Numbered from the stretch's first letter, positions 35,877 to 44,626 are shown. The stretch: 64,000 bases of DNA from Erythrobacter neustonensis (GCF_001663175.1 NZ_CP016033.1:2418001-2482000); one strand, 5' to 3'. A program made the numbers and translations. Notes: a model not told the origin generated them from the sequence alone.

Positions 35877-37131
35877 TCCGCTTATGACCCAGACGCTTCC
35901 CGCTTCGACGATGGACAAGTGCCGCGCCTGCGGTGCGCCCGATCCCTATCTCTTTCTGGCCTACGGCGAACATTCGCCGGCCCAAATGCTGATCCGGCCG
36001 GAAAGCGTCGACGAACCGCAGCCCACCTTCCCGCTGAACGCGCAGGCCTGTCTCAACTGCGGACTGATTGCGGTGGCCGACCAGATCCCCGAAAATTTCT
36101 TTGCCCATTACCTCTACGTGCCTTCGGGCGCGGCCACGATGCACAGCCATTTCGAGGAATTTGCCGAAGTGATCGCCGATCGCGTCGGCGCGCGGGGGTT
36201 GATCGTCGATATCGGCAGCAACGACGGGCTGCTGCTCGCGGCGTGCAACGCGCGCGGCTGCGCAACGCTTGGCGTGGACCCTGCAAAGAACATCGCCGCG
36301 CTCGCCGCAAAACGCGGGGTCGAGACGCATGTCGATTATTTCCATCCGGCCTCGGCGCGCGAGTTGCTGGCAAAATACGGGCCGGCAACGGTCATCACCA
36401 CCACCAACACCTTCAATCACATCGGCAACCTCCATCAGTTCATGGAGGCGGTGTGCATCTTGCTGTCCGCCGACGGAACCTTCATCATCGAGGTGCCCTG
36501 GGCCAAGGAAATGCTCGAGCGTGCCGAATTCGACAACATGTACCATGAACACGTGTCGGAATTCAGCATGCTCTCGATGGTCAAACTGGCCGAGCAGTTC
36601 GATCTCGAAGTCAGCGACGTGACCTTCTTGAAGGGCATTCACGGCGGATCGATCCGGGTCTTCATGACGCGCCAGACCGCCGGTTTTCCCATCTCGGACA
36701 ATGTCGCCAAGCTGCTCGCCGAAGAACGTGCGGTCGGCATGTTCGACAAGGCGACCTATGATGCGCGCAAAAGGGAATTCGACGAAACCGGCGAAGTGCT
36801 GGTGAGCATCATCGAAGACCTGAAAGCGCAAGGCAAGAAGATCGCAGGCTACGGTGCCTCCGCCCGCGGCAACACCACGATCACCTATTACGGGATTGGC
36901 CCGGAGCATCTCGATTTCCTCGTCGACAAGAATCCACTGAAGCAGGGGTTGTTTTCGCCCAACACGCGCATTCCGATCAAACCGGTCGAAGCGATCGAGG
37001 AAGAACGCCCCGACGTGCTGTTCATGCTGGCGTGGAATTTCTTCGACGAGATCTACGCGCAGCAAAGCGCGTTCCGTGAGCGGGGAGGGCAGTTCCTGGT
37101 TCCCTTCCCCAGACCGCATCTCGTTTCCTGA
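35869..37131 (+). CDS. Zinc-finger sugar C-methyltransferase (NovU/TylC3 family)
   Basis: 420 residues. An N-terminal four-Cys zinc module (Cys18, Cys21, Cys61, Cys64: CRACG and CLNCG) is followed by a SAM-binding domain with VDIGSNDGLLLAAC at about 103 and a C-terminal domain containing KIAGYGASARGNTTITYYG. This architecture is that of NDP-sugar C-methyltransferases, which add a methyl to C-3 or C-5 next to a 4-keto group. In context the substrate would be a CDP-4-keto (dideoxy) sugar. ATG 35869 overlaps the preceding gene by 8 bases. Confidence 0.9.
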   Translation: MLDPLMTQTLPASTMDKCRACGAPDPYLFLAYGEHSPAQMLIRPESVDEPQPTFPLNAQACLNCGLIAVADQIPENFFAHYLYVPSGAATMHSHFEEFAEVIADRVGARGLIVDIGSNDGLLLAACNARGCATLGVDPAKNIAALAAKRGVETHVDYFHPASARELLAKYGPATVITTTNTFNHIGNLHQFMEAVCILLSADGTFIIEVPWAKEMLERAEFDNMYHEHVSEFSMLSMVKLAEQFDLEVSDVTFLKGIHGGSIRVFMTRQTAGFPISDNVAKLLAEERAVGMFDKATYDARKREFDETGEVLVSIIEDLKAQGKKIAGYGASARGNTTITYYGIGPEHLDFLVDKNPLKQGLFSPNTRIPIKPVEAIEEERPDVLFMLAWNFFDEIYAQQSAFRERGGQFLVPFPRPHLVS

Positions 37132-37156
37132 TTGAAACGTGGGGGAAGGGCGGATC

Positions 37157-38140
37157 TTGCAAGGGCGCATCTGTCTTGTGACAGGTGCGGCCGGCTTCAT
37201 CGGGTCGCACATGGTGCGGCGCCTGGTCGCCGAGGGCGCACAGGTTCATGCGCTGGTCCGGCCGGGCAGCGCACCCGTCAGGCTTGAGGCCCTCTGCAAC
37301 AAGATCCGGATGGCTCCGGTCGATCTGCACGATGCCTGCGCGGTCAGATCGGCGGTTGCGGCAGCGAGGCCCGATCTCGTGTTTCATTTTGCAGGCCAGA
37401 ACCGCGGGCTCGATACGGCCAGTCCGAACGCTGCGCGCAAGGCGCTGGCCGCGATCCTTCCGCCAGCGATCAACCTGATCGACGCCTTAGCACAATTGCC
37501 AGCCGCGCCGCGGGCGGTCGTGCGCGCGGGGACGATTGCCGAATACGGCCTCTCGTCCTTGCCCTATCGCGAAAGCGACCGCGAAAAACCGGTCAACGCC
37601 TATGGCGCGGCGATGCTGGCCGCGACCCGCACCATCGAGATGCTGGCGCCCGGGCTCGCCTTTCCCGTCACGACTGCGCGGCTCGCGCTCACCTATGGCC
37701 CCGGCCAGTCAGACGCGTTCCTGATCCCGCGGCTTGTCGACGCGGCCATTTGCGGGCGCAGCGTCGAAGTCCGCCGTCCCGGTGACCGGCGCGATCTGAT
37801 CCACGTCGACGACGTGGTTTCGGCAATGCTTGCGCTTGCTTGCGCGCGCGATCCGCGCAGCAGGATCATCAACATCGGCACAGGCGCTGCACCGAGCATG
37901 CGCGAGGTCGCCGCCGAGATTGTCTCGGCGAGCGGCTGCAGTCCCGCGCTTATCGTTCACCGTGCGCAATCGGCTGGCGAGAAATTCGCCGAACTGCGCA
38001 GCGATCCGTCGCTTGCCCGCGCGCTGTACGGCTGGTCCCCGCAATGCAGCCTGCGGCAGGGGATCAGGCAGCTCGTCGCAGGCCGGCGCACCCCGGGCCA
38101 TTCCCATTATTTACCGGATAGGGCGGACACCTATGGGTAA
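37157..38140 (+). CDS. NAD(P)-dependent extended SDR, possible 4-ketoreductase
   Basis: 327 residues from TTG 37157, which has GGGGGAAGGG 7 bases before it; GTG 37139 upstream lacks a ribosome site. The Rossmann motif is TGAAGFIGSHM at about 9-19. The usual catalytic YxxxK reads YGAAM (Tyr149, Met153), so the Lys is missing, and the Ser cluster is RAGTIAEYG. In its place in the pathway it would reduce the 4-keto group or change a stereocentre, but the missing Lys leaves activity open. Its TAA overlaps the glycosyltransferase ATG by 8 bases. Confidence 0.75.
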   Translation: MQGRICLVTGAAGFIGSHMVRRLVAEGAQVHALVRPGSAPVRLEALCNKIRMAPVDLHDACAVRSAVAAARPDLVFHFAGQNRGLDTASPNAARKALAAILPPAINLIDALAQLPAAPRAVVRAGTIAEYGLSSLPYRESDREKPVNAYGAAMLAATRTIEMLAPGLAFPVTTARLALTYGPGQSDAFLIPRLVDAAICGRSVEVRRPGDRRDLIHVDDVVSAMLALACARDPRSRIINIGTGAAPSMREVAAEIVSASGCSPALIVHRAQSAGEKFAELRSDPSLARALYGWSPQCSLRQGIRQLVAGRRTPGHSHYLPDRADTYG

Positions 38141-39125
38141 GAGCAGCAGCGCCACGCTTGTTTCGATTCTTGTCCCGGCATTCAACGAAGAGGAGAATGT
38201 CGAACGCGCTTACGAGACGATCGTGCGGACGTTCGAGCGGTTGCCCGATTATCAATGCGAAATCATCTTCACCGACAATCATTCCACCGATCGGACCTTC
38301 GAGATCCTGCAGCGGATCGCGAAAGAGGATCAGAGGGTCAAGGTGACCCGGTTTTCGCGGAATTTTGGATACCAGCGCTCTCTGCTCTATGGCTACAAGA
38401 GCGCGTCGGGCGCGTGCTCCATCCAGATCGACTGCGACTTGCAGGATCCGCCCGAACTCATTCCCAAGATGCTCGAACTGTGGCGGATGGGGCACCAGGT
38501 CGTGTTTGGTATCCGCCGCACGCTGGCCGACGGCTTCGTCGTGGCCTCGCTGCGGCGGGCGTTCTACTGGCTGATCGCAAGCATCAGCGACGACAACCTG
38601 CCGATCAACGCCGGCGAATACCGGCTCTGCGACCGGGTCATTCTCGACGAACTGCGCAAGGTCAACGACACAACACCCTATATGCGCGGCCTGATCAGCG
38701 CGATGGGGTTCTCCCAGGTCGGGTTCGAATACGACCGTGCCGATCGCATCGCCGGGACGAGCAAGTTTCCCTTGAAGTCGATGATTTCGCTCGCGGTCGA
38801 CGGCATGCTCAACCATTCGCTTCTGCCGCTGCGCCTCGCGTCGTTCGCCGGGCTTGGGGTGGGACTGATCTGTCTCGTGCTGACCTGCAGCTATATCGTG
38901 GGGCGGGTATTGTTCGGACAGGACTGGCCCGCCGGCTTTGCCACCACGACGATCCTTTTGTTGATGTCGATCTCGCTCAACGCGATGTTTCTGGGTGTGA
39001 TCGGCGAATATATCGGCCGGTTGTTCGTGCAGTCGCGCACCAATGTCGATCCGATCATCGAGGCGAAGCTGAACTTCGAGGAACCGAAGCCGTATCGCCT
39101 GCGCGGAATACAATCAGTCGATTGA
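38133..39125 (+). CDS. GtrB/DPM1-like glycosyltransferase family 2 membrane protein
   Basis: 330 residues. The GT-A catalytic domain opens VSILVPAFNEEENVERAYE, with DxD-like IQIDCDLQDPPELIPKML and RNFGYQRSLLYGYKSA. Two C-terminal membrane helices follow (about 240-262 and 277-300). GtrB-type enzymes transfer a sugar from its nucleotide to undecaprenyl phosphate on the cytoplasmic side. It is the last gene of the CDP-sugar unit, so the CDP-branched sugar may be its donor. Its 3' end overlaps the opposite-strand GtrA gene by 71 bases. Confidence 0.9.
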   Translation: MGKSSSATLVSILVPAFNEEENVERAYETIVRTFERLPDYQCEIIFTDNHSTDRTFEILQRIAKEDQRVKVTRFSRNFGYQRSLLYGYKSASGACSIQIDCDLQDPPELIPKMLELWRMGHQVVFGIRRTLADGFVVASLRRAFYWLIASISDDNLPINAGEYRLCDRVILDELRKVNDTTPYMRGLISAMGFSQVGFEYDRADRIAGTSKFPLKSMISLAVDGMLNHSLLPLRLASFAGLGVGLICLVLTCSYIVGRVLFGQDWPAGFATTTILLLMSISLNAMFLGVIGEYIGRLFVQSRTNVDPIIEAKLNFEEPKPYRLRGIQSVD

Positions 39126-39489
39126 GAACGTAGAAAACCGCCGCGTAGGTGCAGATCGCGATGAGCTGGACAATCACCCCATCAAGCCATGCAAGCTGCC
39201 GCCCGGCCGCAAGCACCGCCACGTTCACGCCGTAAGCAGCGGCGAGCACCAGTGCAAACCGGACCAGTTCGGATACTCCGGCAACCCGCGCTGCCCGGAA
39301 GGTGAAATGGCGGTGCAGACGATGCGCGAGAGGTATGCCAAGCGCAAAGCCGAGAGCATTGGCGGCAAAGTCGCCAAGGCCAAACGACAGACCCAGCAAT
39401 ATGATTGCATACCCGATCGCGGTGTTGAATATCCCCACGGCGACAAAGCGCAAGATCGTGAACAGTTCGGTTCTCGCCTTGTGGGTCAT
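39055..39489 (-). CDS. GtrA-family flippase-like membrane protein
   Basis: 144 residues and four membrane helices in the GtrA/DPMS pattern: VAVGIFNTAIGYAIILLG, then PLAHRLHRHFTFR and YVLNRLIVFRAG. GtrA proteins are thought to flip undecaprenyl-phosphate sugars to the periplasm. ATG 39489 is where the conserved N-terminus begins. The gene is convergent with the GT2 gene: its last 71 bases lie antisense to the end of that gene. GtrA and GtrB genes are normally codirectional, so the arrangement is unusual. Confidence 0.88.
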   Translation of the reverse strand: MTHKARTELFTILRFVAVGIFNTAIGYAIILLGLSFGLGDFAANALGFALGIPLAHRLHRHFTFRAARVAGVSELVRFALVLAAAYGVNVAVLAAGRQLAWLDGVIVQLIAICTYAAVFYVLNRLIVFRAGDTASVPRSSASPR

Positions 39490-39668
39490 CGCAGTCCCCG
39501 GATGCGGGTTTGATAACGACCATCCCGGGGCGATGGTCAAACAGGCCCGCCTGTTGCAAATTCGAACGCAAGAGCGCGTTCTCACCAGTCGAGGCTGAGT
39601 AATCCAGCCCCGACTGCGTGATCCCATGACTTGTATTGATTGATCCGCCTGATCCGGGCTCCGCCGCG

Positions 39669-40421
39669 TCAGGCCGGAATTTGGCGCTGGTCAGGCAGAT
39701 AGTCCTCGTCTTCATCCAGCACGATATCGTTGGCGCTGTAGATCGATGACAAGGTTGCCGTCGCACCGAGGCCGCTGTTCACCGCCCGGATCGCGGCCTG
39801 GGTGCGATTCTGCACTCCCAGCTTGCGAAGGATCGCCTTCACGTGAACCTTGACGGTCGCTTCACTGATGTCGAGCCGGTAGGCGATGACCTTGTTGGGG
39901 TATCCCATGATCAGGCACCGCAGCGTTCCCAGTTCGCGTTCGGACAGGGTAGCGAGCAGGTCGGCTCCATCGTTGAGATCGGTGCTCGCCATTCCGTTGC
40001 TGGGGGGCAGGTGTTTGACCAGCTGGCTGGGCAGCACCTTTTCGCCGCAGGCAATCAGCTTGAGCGATTCCACCAGCGACCGGCATTCGATATCCTTGAC
40101 CAGATAGCCGTCCGCCCCGGCACGAAAGACGCTTGTCATCGTGTCGAAGTTGAAGCTGTCGGCAAGCAGAACCAGCCGGCAGTTGGGCAGCCGTTCCCGC
40201 AGAGCGGATATATGGCGTTCAACATCCGCGACCGACCCCTCGAAGACGATGATTTCCCCGTCCCGGACAAATACGTGTCCCGGCGCTTCACTAAGAAACG
40301 GACCGGCGTCCTGAAACGAATTGCGGACCTTGAAGCAGTCTTCCGAAAGAATGCGACTGAGGCCTTCCTTTACTAAAGAATTTGGGCAAACAATAGAAAC
40401 GTCAATGTCATAGCTAGTCAT
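39669..40421 (-). CDS. NarL/LuxR-type regulator with degenerate receiver domain
   Basis: 250 residues. The N-terminal receiver-like domain (about 1-115) keeps the Lys of YLVKD (Lys109) but has VCPN where NarL has the acidic pocket (VDDH type), and VFEG with Glu61 where the phosphorylated Asp is expected. A LuxR helix-turn-helix follows at about 155-215 (LSERELGTLRCLIMGYPNKV, ISEATVKVHVKAILRKLGV). A short acidic tail ends the protein. Phosphorylation as in a normal response regulator seems impossible; Glu61 could mimic the phosphorylated state. It lies at the right end of the polysaccharide locus and may regulate it. Confidence 0.88.
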   Translation of the reverse strand: MTSYDIDVSIVCPNSLVKEGLSRILSEDCFKVRNSFQDAGPFLSEAPGHVFVRDGEIIVFEGSVADVERHISALRERLPNCRLVLLADSFNFDTMTSVFRAGADGYLVKDIECRSLVESLKLIACGEKVLPSQLVKHLPPSNGMASTDLNDGADLLATLSERELGTLRCLIMGYPNKVIAYRLDISEATVKVHVKAILRKLGVQNRTQAAIRAVNSGLGATATLSSIYSANDIVLDEDEDYLPDQRQIPA

Positions 40422-40978
40422 CTTCCCGAACCCCGCACGTAGGTTGAAGAGGTAAGCAGACCCGGTTTCTTATGATTCGGGGTGTTGCAGATGACCTGCA
40501 TCATCAATCCCCCCGCCGGAATATGATTTACCACTCATCACCAGAGCAGTCGACCAGGTTTGTTGGGGTCAAGACAACCATCAAAACCTTGAGGGAGGCC
40601 TATGGTCGTCTTTGAAAAATCTTTCGGGATTTGAGCGGGGTATCGTGCCCTGCGAAGATTCCGCAGCTCCGTGTGAAGCCTTAGGCCAGGCGGACTAATA
40701 CTAAATAGGTAGCCGCGCAAATTGGCAACTATCCGTCGGCGGCGCGCACGAATATTGCGATTGCAGCCTTCCTTGTCTGGCCGCAAGACTTGCTCGCGTG
40801 GAATCGATCACATCGCCGGAACAGTCACTTGGTCTCAAACTTGGCCGGGATTGTGCTGCAATCGATTGTGCAAATTGCAGGATCGAGCGTTCGGTCGCCG
40901 AAAAACGCCAAAGCGCGGCATCGGTTCCGCAAGGTATTCGTCATGATGATAAAAACACGCAAGATCATGCGCGATAAT
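40422..40978. other. Long intergenic region between the regulator and tRNA-Pro
   Basis: 557 bases without a convincing gene. It holds the regulator's promoter, read leftwards. A weak hairpin (CGCA, 6-base loop, TGCG at 40958-40971) followed on the minus strand by five T residues lies just after tRNA-Pro and could end its transcript. The open frames here have no recognisable product. Confidence 0.4.
40951..40972 (-). terminator. Weak intrinsic terminator after tRNA-Pro
   Basis: On the minus strand, CGCA-6 bases-TGCG (40971-40958) is followed by GTGTTTTT. The four-base stem is short, so this is tentative. Confidence 0.3.
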
Positions 40979-41055
40979 TGGTCGGGGAGAGAGGATTCGA
41001 ACCTCCGGCCCCTGCCTCCCGAAGACAGTGCTCTACCAGGCTGAGCTACTCCCCG
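40979..41055 (-). tRNA. tRNA-Pro (anticodon CGG)
   Basis: A 77-base cloverleaf on the minus strand. The acceptor stem CGGGGAG pairs with CTCCCCG; the anticodon arm CTGTC/GGCAG encloses loop TTCGGGA, giving anticodon CGG. The T arm has GGTTCGAATCC and the CCA end is encoded (40979-40981). Confidence 0.96.
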
Positions 41056-41156
41056 ACCGTGTCGTTCCGAAAGTCCCCCGAAAGGACCTGCGGATCGAGG
41101 CAAGGCGCGCCCTATAGGGGGGGATGTGCAGGGTGGCAAGCGGGCAATTTCGGCCT

Positions 41157-42137
41157 ATGGTCATTGGCATGGTCACAGTCGCGAATCCCCTTTCTCCCTC
41201 GGGCAATATCCATCCCGAACAGCAATATCTCGATCTGATGCGACAGATCTGGGAGACAGGAAGCGAGCGGATCGACCGGACGGGAATCGGCACGCGGTCG
41301 ATCTGCGGCGCGATGCTGCGATTCGATCTTGCCGATGGCGCGATGCCGCTGCTCACCACCAAGCGGGTCTACTGGAAAACCGCGACGCGTGAATTGCTGT
41401 GGTTCTTGACCGGCTCCACCAACATCCGCCCGCTGGTGCTGCAAGGCGTCAAGATCTGGAACGAGTGGCCGCACGCCAATTACGTGCGCGAAACCGGCGA
41501 TCCGATCGGCCTCGACGATTTCGTCGCGCGCATCGCCGAGGACGAGACTTTCGCCAACCGCTGGGGCGATCTGGGTCCTGTCTACGGCAAGCAATGGGTC
41601 GACTGGCCGACCTATCGCTACCGCGCGGACGGGCTTTACGAAAAGGGCGAGGGCATCAACCAGATCGCCGCGGTGATCGACAGCTTGCGCACATCGCCGG
41701 GCAGCCGCCGCCACATCATCGAAGGCTGGAACGTCGCCGAGCTTGACCGGATGGCGCTGCCGCCGTGCCACAAGACCTACCAGTTTCACGTGTCGGGCGA
41801 GGAGGAGGGCGCGCGGCTCAACTGCGTGCTCTATCAACGCAGCTGCGACGTTGCGCTGGGCCTGCCGTTCAACCTGTGGTCGGCAGCATTGCTGACTGCG
41901 ATGATCGCGCAGCAGACCGAGATGCAGCCGGGCGAGCTGGTGTGGATGGGCGGGGACGTGCACCTCTATCGCAACCATGCGCACCTGATCGAGGAACAGC
42001 TTTCGCGCACGCCCGGCGGCCACCCGCGGCTTGTTATTGCGCGACGGCCCGAAACAATATTCGATTACCGAATCGAGGATTTCACGGTGCATGATTACAC
42101 GCCGCAGGCCCCGATCAGCGCACCTGTTGCGGTTTGA
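41157..42137 (+). CDS. thyA: Thymidylate synthase
   Basis: 326 residues. The enzyme methylates dUMP to dTMP using 5,10-methylene-THF. The folate/dUMP region DRTGIGTRSICGAMLRFDL, the catalytic Cys in LPPCHKTYQFHV and the C-terminal DYRIEDFTVHDYTPQ are all present. It is longer than the 264-residue E. coli enzyme because of an insertion after RWGDLGPVYGKQW, as in the long-form ThyA group. ATG 41157 is listed; ATG 41169 is equally possible since neither has a strong ribosome site. It stands alone between tRNA-Pro and the 2-oxoacid dehydrogenase genes. Confidence 0.96.
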   Translation: MVIGMVTVANPLSPSGNIHPEQQYLDLMRQIWETGSERIDRTGIGTRSICGAMLRFDLADGAMPLLTTKRVYWKTATRELLWFLTGSTNIRPLVLQGVKIWNEWPHANYVRETGDPIGLDDFVARIAEDETFANRWGDLGPVYGKQWVDWPTYRYRADGLYEKGEGINQIAAVIDSLRTSPGSRRHIIEGWNVAELDRMALPPCHKTYQFHVSGEEEGARLNCVLYQRSCDVALGLPFNLWSAALLTAMIAQQTEMQPGELVWMGGDVHLYRNHAHLIEEQLSRTPGGHPRLVIARRPETIFDYRIEDFTVHDYTPQAPISAPVAV

Positions 42138-42249
42138 GGCTGTCCACGCGGCGTGCTTGACCGCTCCCCGGGCTTGAAATAAAAATACGTATACAAGCAA
42201 TGATTGCACCGGCATCACGCCGCGCATCATCAACGGGAGAGCGTGTCCG

Positions 42250-43556
42250 ATGGCCGATCCAGCCGAAAGAGGGGCCAACGCCGACGGCGGCAATCGCGCG
42301 CCGCTCGCACTGCACGTCCCGGAGCCCAAGTACCGGCCCGGCGACAAAGCGGATTTCTCGCATATCGATATCGGCCAGCCCGGCGATCAGCCGCGCCCCG
42401 ATGAAAGCGTCCACCCATCGGCGATGCCGGGCCTGGCCTATGGTCTGGTGCGCGTGCTGGGCGATGATCATCAGGCGCATGGCCCCTGGAACCCGCGTCT
42501 TAGCCCCGACACACTGCGTGCGATGCTCGGCCACATGGCGATGGTGCGCGCCTTCGATGAGCGCATGTTCCGCGGCCAGCGGCAGGGCAAGACCAGCTTC
42601 TACATGAAGTGCACCGGCGAGGAGGCGACCTCGATCGCGCCCGCGATGGCGCTGGCGAGCGACGACATGGTGTTCCCCAGCTATCGCCAGCAGGGCATCC
42701 TGATCGCGCGTGGCTATCCGCTGATCGAGATGATCAACCAGATCTACTCGAACAAGGCGGACAAGCTGAAGGGCCGTCAGCTGCCGATCATGTATTCGAG
42801 CCGCGAGCACAGCTTCTTCAGCATTTCGGGCAACCTTGCCACGCAATGCCCGCAGGCCGTGGGCTGGGCGATGGCGAGCGCGGCCAAGGGCGACAGCCGG
42901 ATCGCCGCGACCTGGGTCGGCGAAGGCTCGACCGCAGAGGGCGATTTCCACGCCGCCTGCACCTTCGCCGCAGTCTACAATGCGCCGGTGATCCTCAACG
43001 TCGTCAACAACCAGTGGGCGATTTCGAGCTTCAGCGGTTTTGCCGGGGCCGAGCGCACGACCTTTGCCGCGCGCGGCCTTGGCTATGGCATCGCGGCGCT
43101 ACGGGTCGACGGGAATGACGCGCTGGCCTGCTATGCGGCGGCGGAATGGGCCGCCAACCGCGCACGCGGCAATCACGGTCCGACCATGATCGAATACTTC
43201 ACCTACCGCGCCGAAGGGCACTCCACCTCGGACGATCCCTCGGGCTATCGCTCTGCGCAGGAGCGCGAGGAATGGCCGCTGGGCGATCCGGTGACGCGCC
43301 TGAAAAAGCACCTCATCGCGATCGGCGAATGGGACGAGGAGCGCCACGCGGCGATGGACCTCCAATGCGCCGAAGCGGTCAAGGCCACACCAAGGAGGCC
43401 GAAAAGAACGGCATCCTGGGCCACGGCCTGCACCACCCGTTCCACACCATGTTCGAGGACGTTTACGAGGAATTGCCCTGGCACCTCGAAGAACAGGCCG
43501 AGCAGGCGATCCGCGAACGCATCACCAAGTTCGGCACCGAAAGGCCCTTCGGATGA
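42250..43556 (+). pseudogene. bkdA1: Branched-chain 2-oxoacid dehydrogenase E1 alpha, frameshifted
   Basis: Encodes the TPP-dependent E1 alpha subunit of branched-chain 2-oxoacid dehydrogenase. The TPP-binding segment is GEGSTAEGDFHAACTFAAVY with NNQWAIS; the conserved HSTSDDPSGYR follows. Up to about 43386 the frame is clear. Then the homologous C-terminus (KEAEKNGILGHGLHHPFHTM onward) continues one frame off, at 43389-43556, so one base appears missing near 43387-43389. Read through the shift, the protein would be about 435 residues and its TGA overlaps the E1 beta ATG as ATGA. This is either a sequencing/assembly error or a recent inactivating deletion. Upstream GGAGAG supports ATG 42250. 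Confidence 0.85.
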
Positions 43557-44620
43557 GCGGCGATACTGCACAAGAACCGGCAAGCCTCGGCGACAACGTG
43601 TTGCCCGAACGCCGCATCAACATGATCGAAGCGATCAACGAAGCGCTCGACATCATGCTCACCCGCGATCCCGATGTGATCATCATGGGCGAGGACGTGG
43701 GCTATTTCGGCGGGGTGTTCCGCGCGACTGCGGGGCTTCAGGCCAAGCACGGCAAGAACCGCGTGTTCGACACGCCGATCAGCGAATGCGGGATCATCGG
43801 CGCGGCGGTGGGGATGGGGGCCTATGGCCTTCGCCCCGTGCCCGAAATCCAGTTTGCCGATTACATCTATCCGGGCCTCGACCAGCTGATCTCGGAAGCG
43901 GCACGGCTGCGTTATCGTTCGGCGGGCGATTACATCGCGCCGATGACGGTGCGCTCGCCTTTCGGCGGCGGGATCTTCGGCGGGCAGACGCACAGCCAGA
44001 GCCCCGAGGCCTTGTTCACGCATGTGGCCGGCCTCAAGACCGTGATCCCGGCGACGCCCTATGATGCCAAAGGCCTGCTGATCGCCGCGATCGAAGACAA
44101 TGATCCGGTGATCTTTTTCGAACCGAAGCGGATCTACAACGGCCCGTTCACCGGCTTCTACGATCAGCCGGTCGAACCATGGAAGAAGCATCCCGACAGC
44201 GTGGTGCCCGAAGGCTATTACAAGGTGCCGCTGGGCAAGGCGCGGACCGTGCGCGAAGGCGAGGCGCTGACCGTGCTGACCTATGGCACGATGGTCCACG
44301 TCGCCGAGGCCGTGTGCCGCGAGAAGGGCGTGGACGCGGAAATCCTCGACCTGCGCACGCTGGTTCCGCTCGACATCAAGGCGATCGAAGCCTCGGTCGA
44401 GAAGACCGGGCGCTGCCTGATCGTTCACGAGGCGACCCGCACCAGCGGCTTTGGCGCAGAGCTTTCCGCGCTCGTCACCGAACGCTGCTTCTACCATCTC
44501 GAAGCCCCGGTCGAACGCGTCACCGGGTTCGACACGCCCTATCCGCACAGCCTCGAATGGGCCTATTTCCCCGGTCCCGTCCGTATCGGCGAGGCCATCG
44601 ACAAGCTTTTGAGCGAGTAA
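43553..44620 (+). CDS. bkdA2: Branched-chain 2-oxoacid dehydrogenase E1 beta
   Basis: 355 residues. The transketolase-like pyrimidine-binding domain includes IIMGEDVGYFGGVFRAT and VFDTPISECGIIGAAVGM, and the C-terminal domain has YGTMVHVAEAVC and DLRTLVPLDI. It pairs with E1 alpha to decarboxylate 2-oxoisovalerate and related branched acids. The start overlaps the end of the E1 alpha reading frame (ATGA) and the E2 gene follows after 6 bases. The E3 gene is not in the window. Confidence 0.94.
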   Translation: MSGDTAQEPASLGDNVLPERRINMIEAINEALDIMLTRDPDVIIMGEDVGYFGGVFRATAGLQAKHGKNRVFDTPISECGIIGAAVGMGAYGLRPVPEIQFADYIYPGLDQLISEAARLRYRSAGDYIAPMTVRSPFGGGIFGGQTHSQSPEALFTHVAGLKTVIPATPYDAKGLLIAAIEDNDPVIFFEPKRIYNGPFTGFYDQPVEPWKKHPDSVVPEGYYKVPLGKARTVREGEALTVLTYGTMVHVAEAVCREKGVDAEILDLRTLVPLDIKAIEASVEKTGRCLIVHEATRTSGFGAELSALVTERCFYHLEAPVERVTGFDTPYPHSLEWAYFPGPVRIGEAIDKLLSE

Positions 44621-44626
44621 CCGCAA

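Noticed and set aside
40538..40978. Small open frames in the long gap before tRNA-Pro
   Set aside because: No ribosome site, no conserved-looking sequence and frames on both strands; treated as non-coding.
43387..43410. Programmed frameshifting in bkdA1
   Set aside because: There is an SD-like AAGGAGG at 43392-43398 and a short A run (GAAAAG) after it, but no good slippery heptamer and the homologous sequence is restored exactly by one inserted base before them, so a deletion or sequence error is more likely.
42250..44064. A single 604-codon open frame running from bkdA1 across the start of bkdA2
   Set aside because: After about 43387 the frame gives Arg/Ser/Thr-rich nonsense sequence, while both the true E1 alpha tail and E1 beta are read in other frames. 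It is a product of the frameshift.
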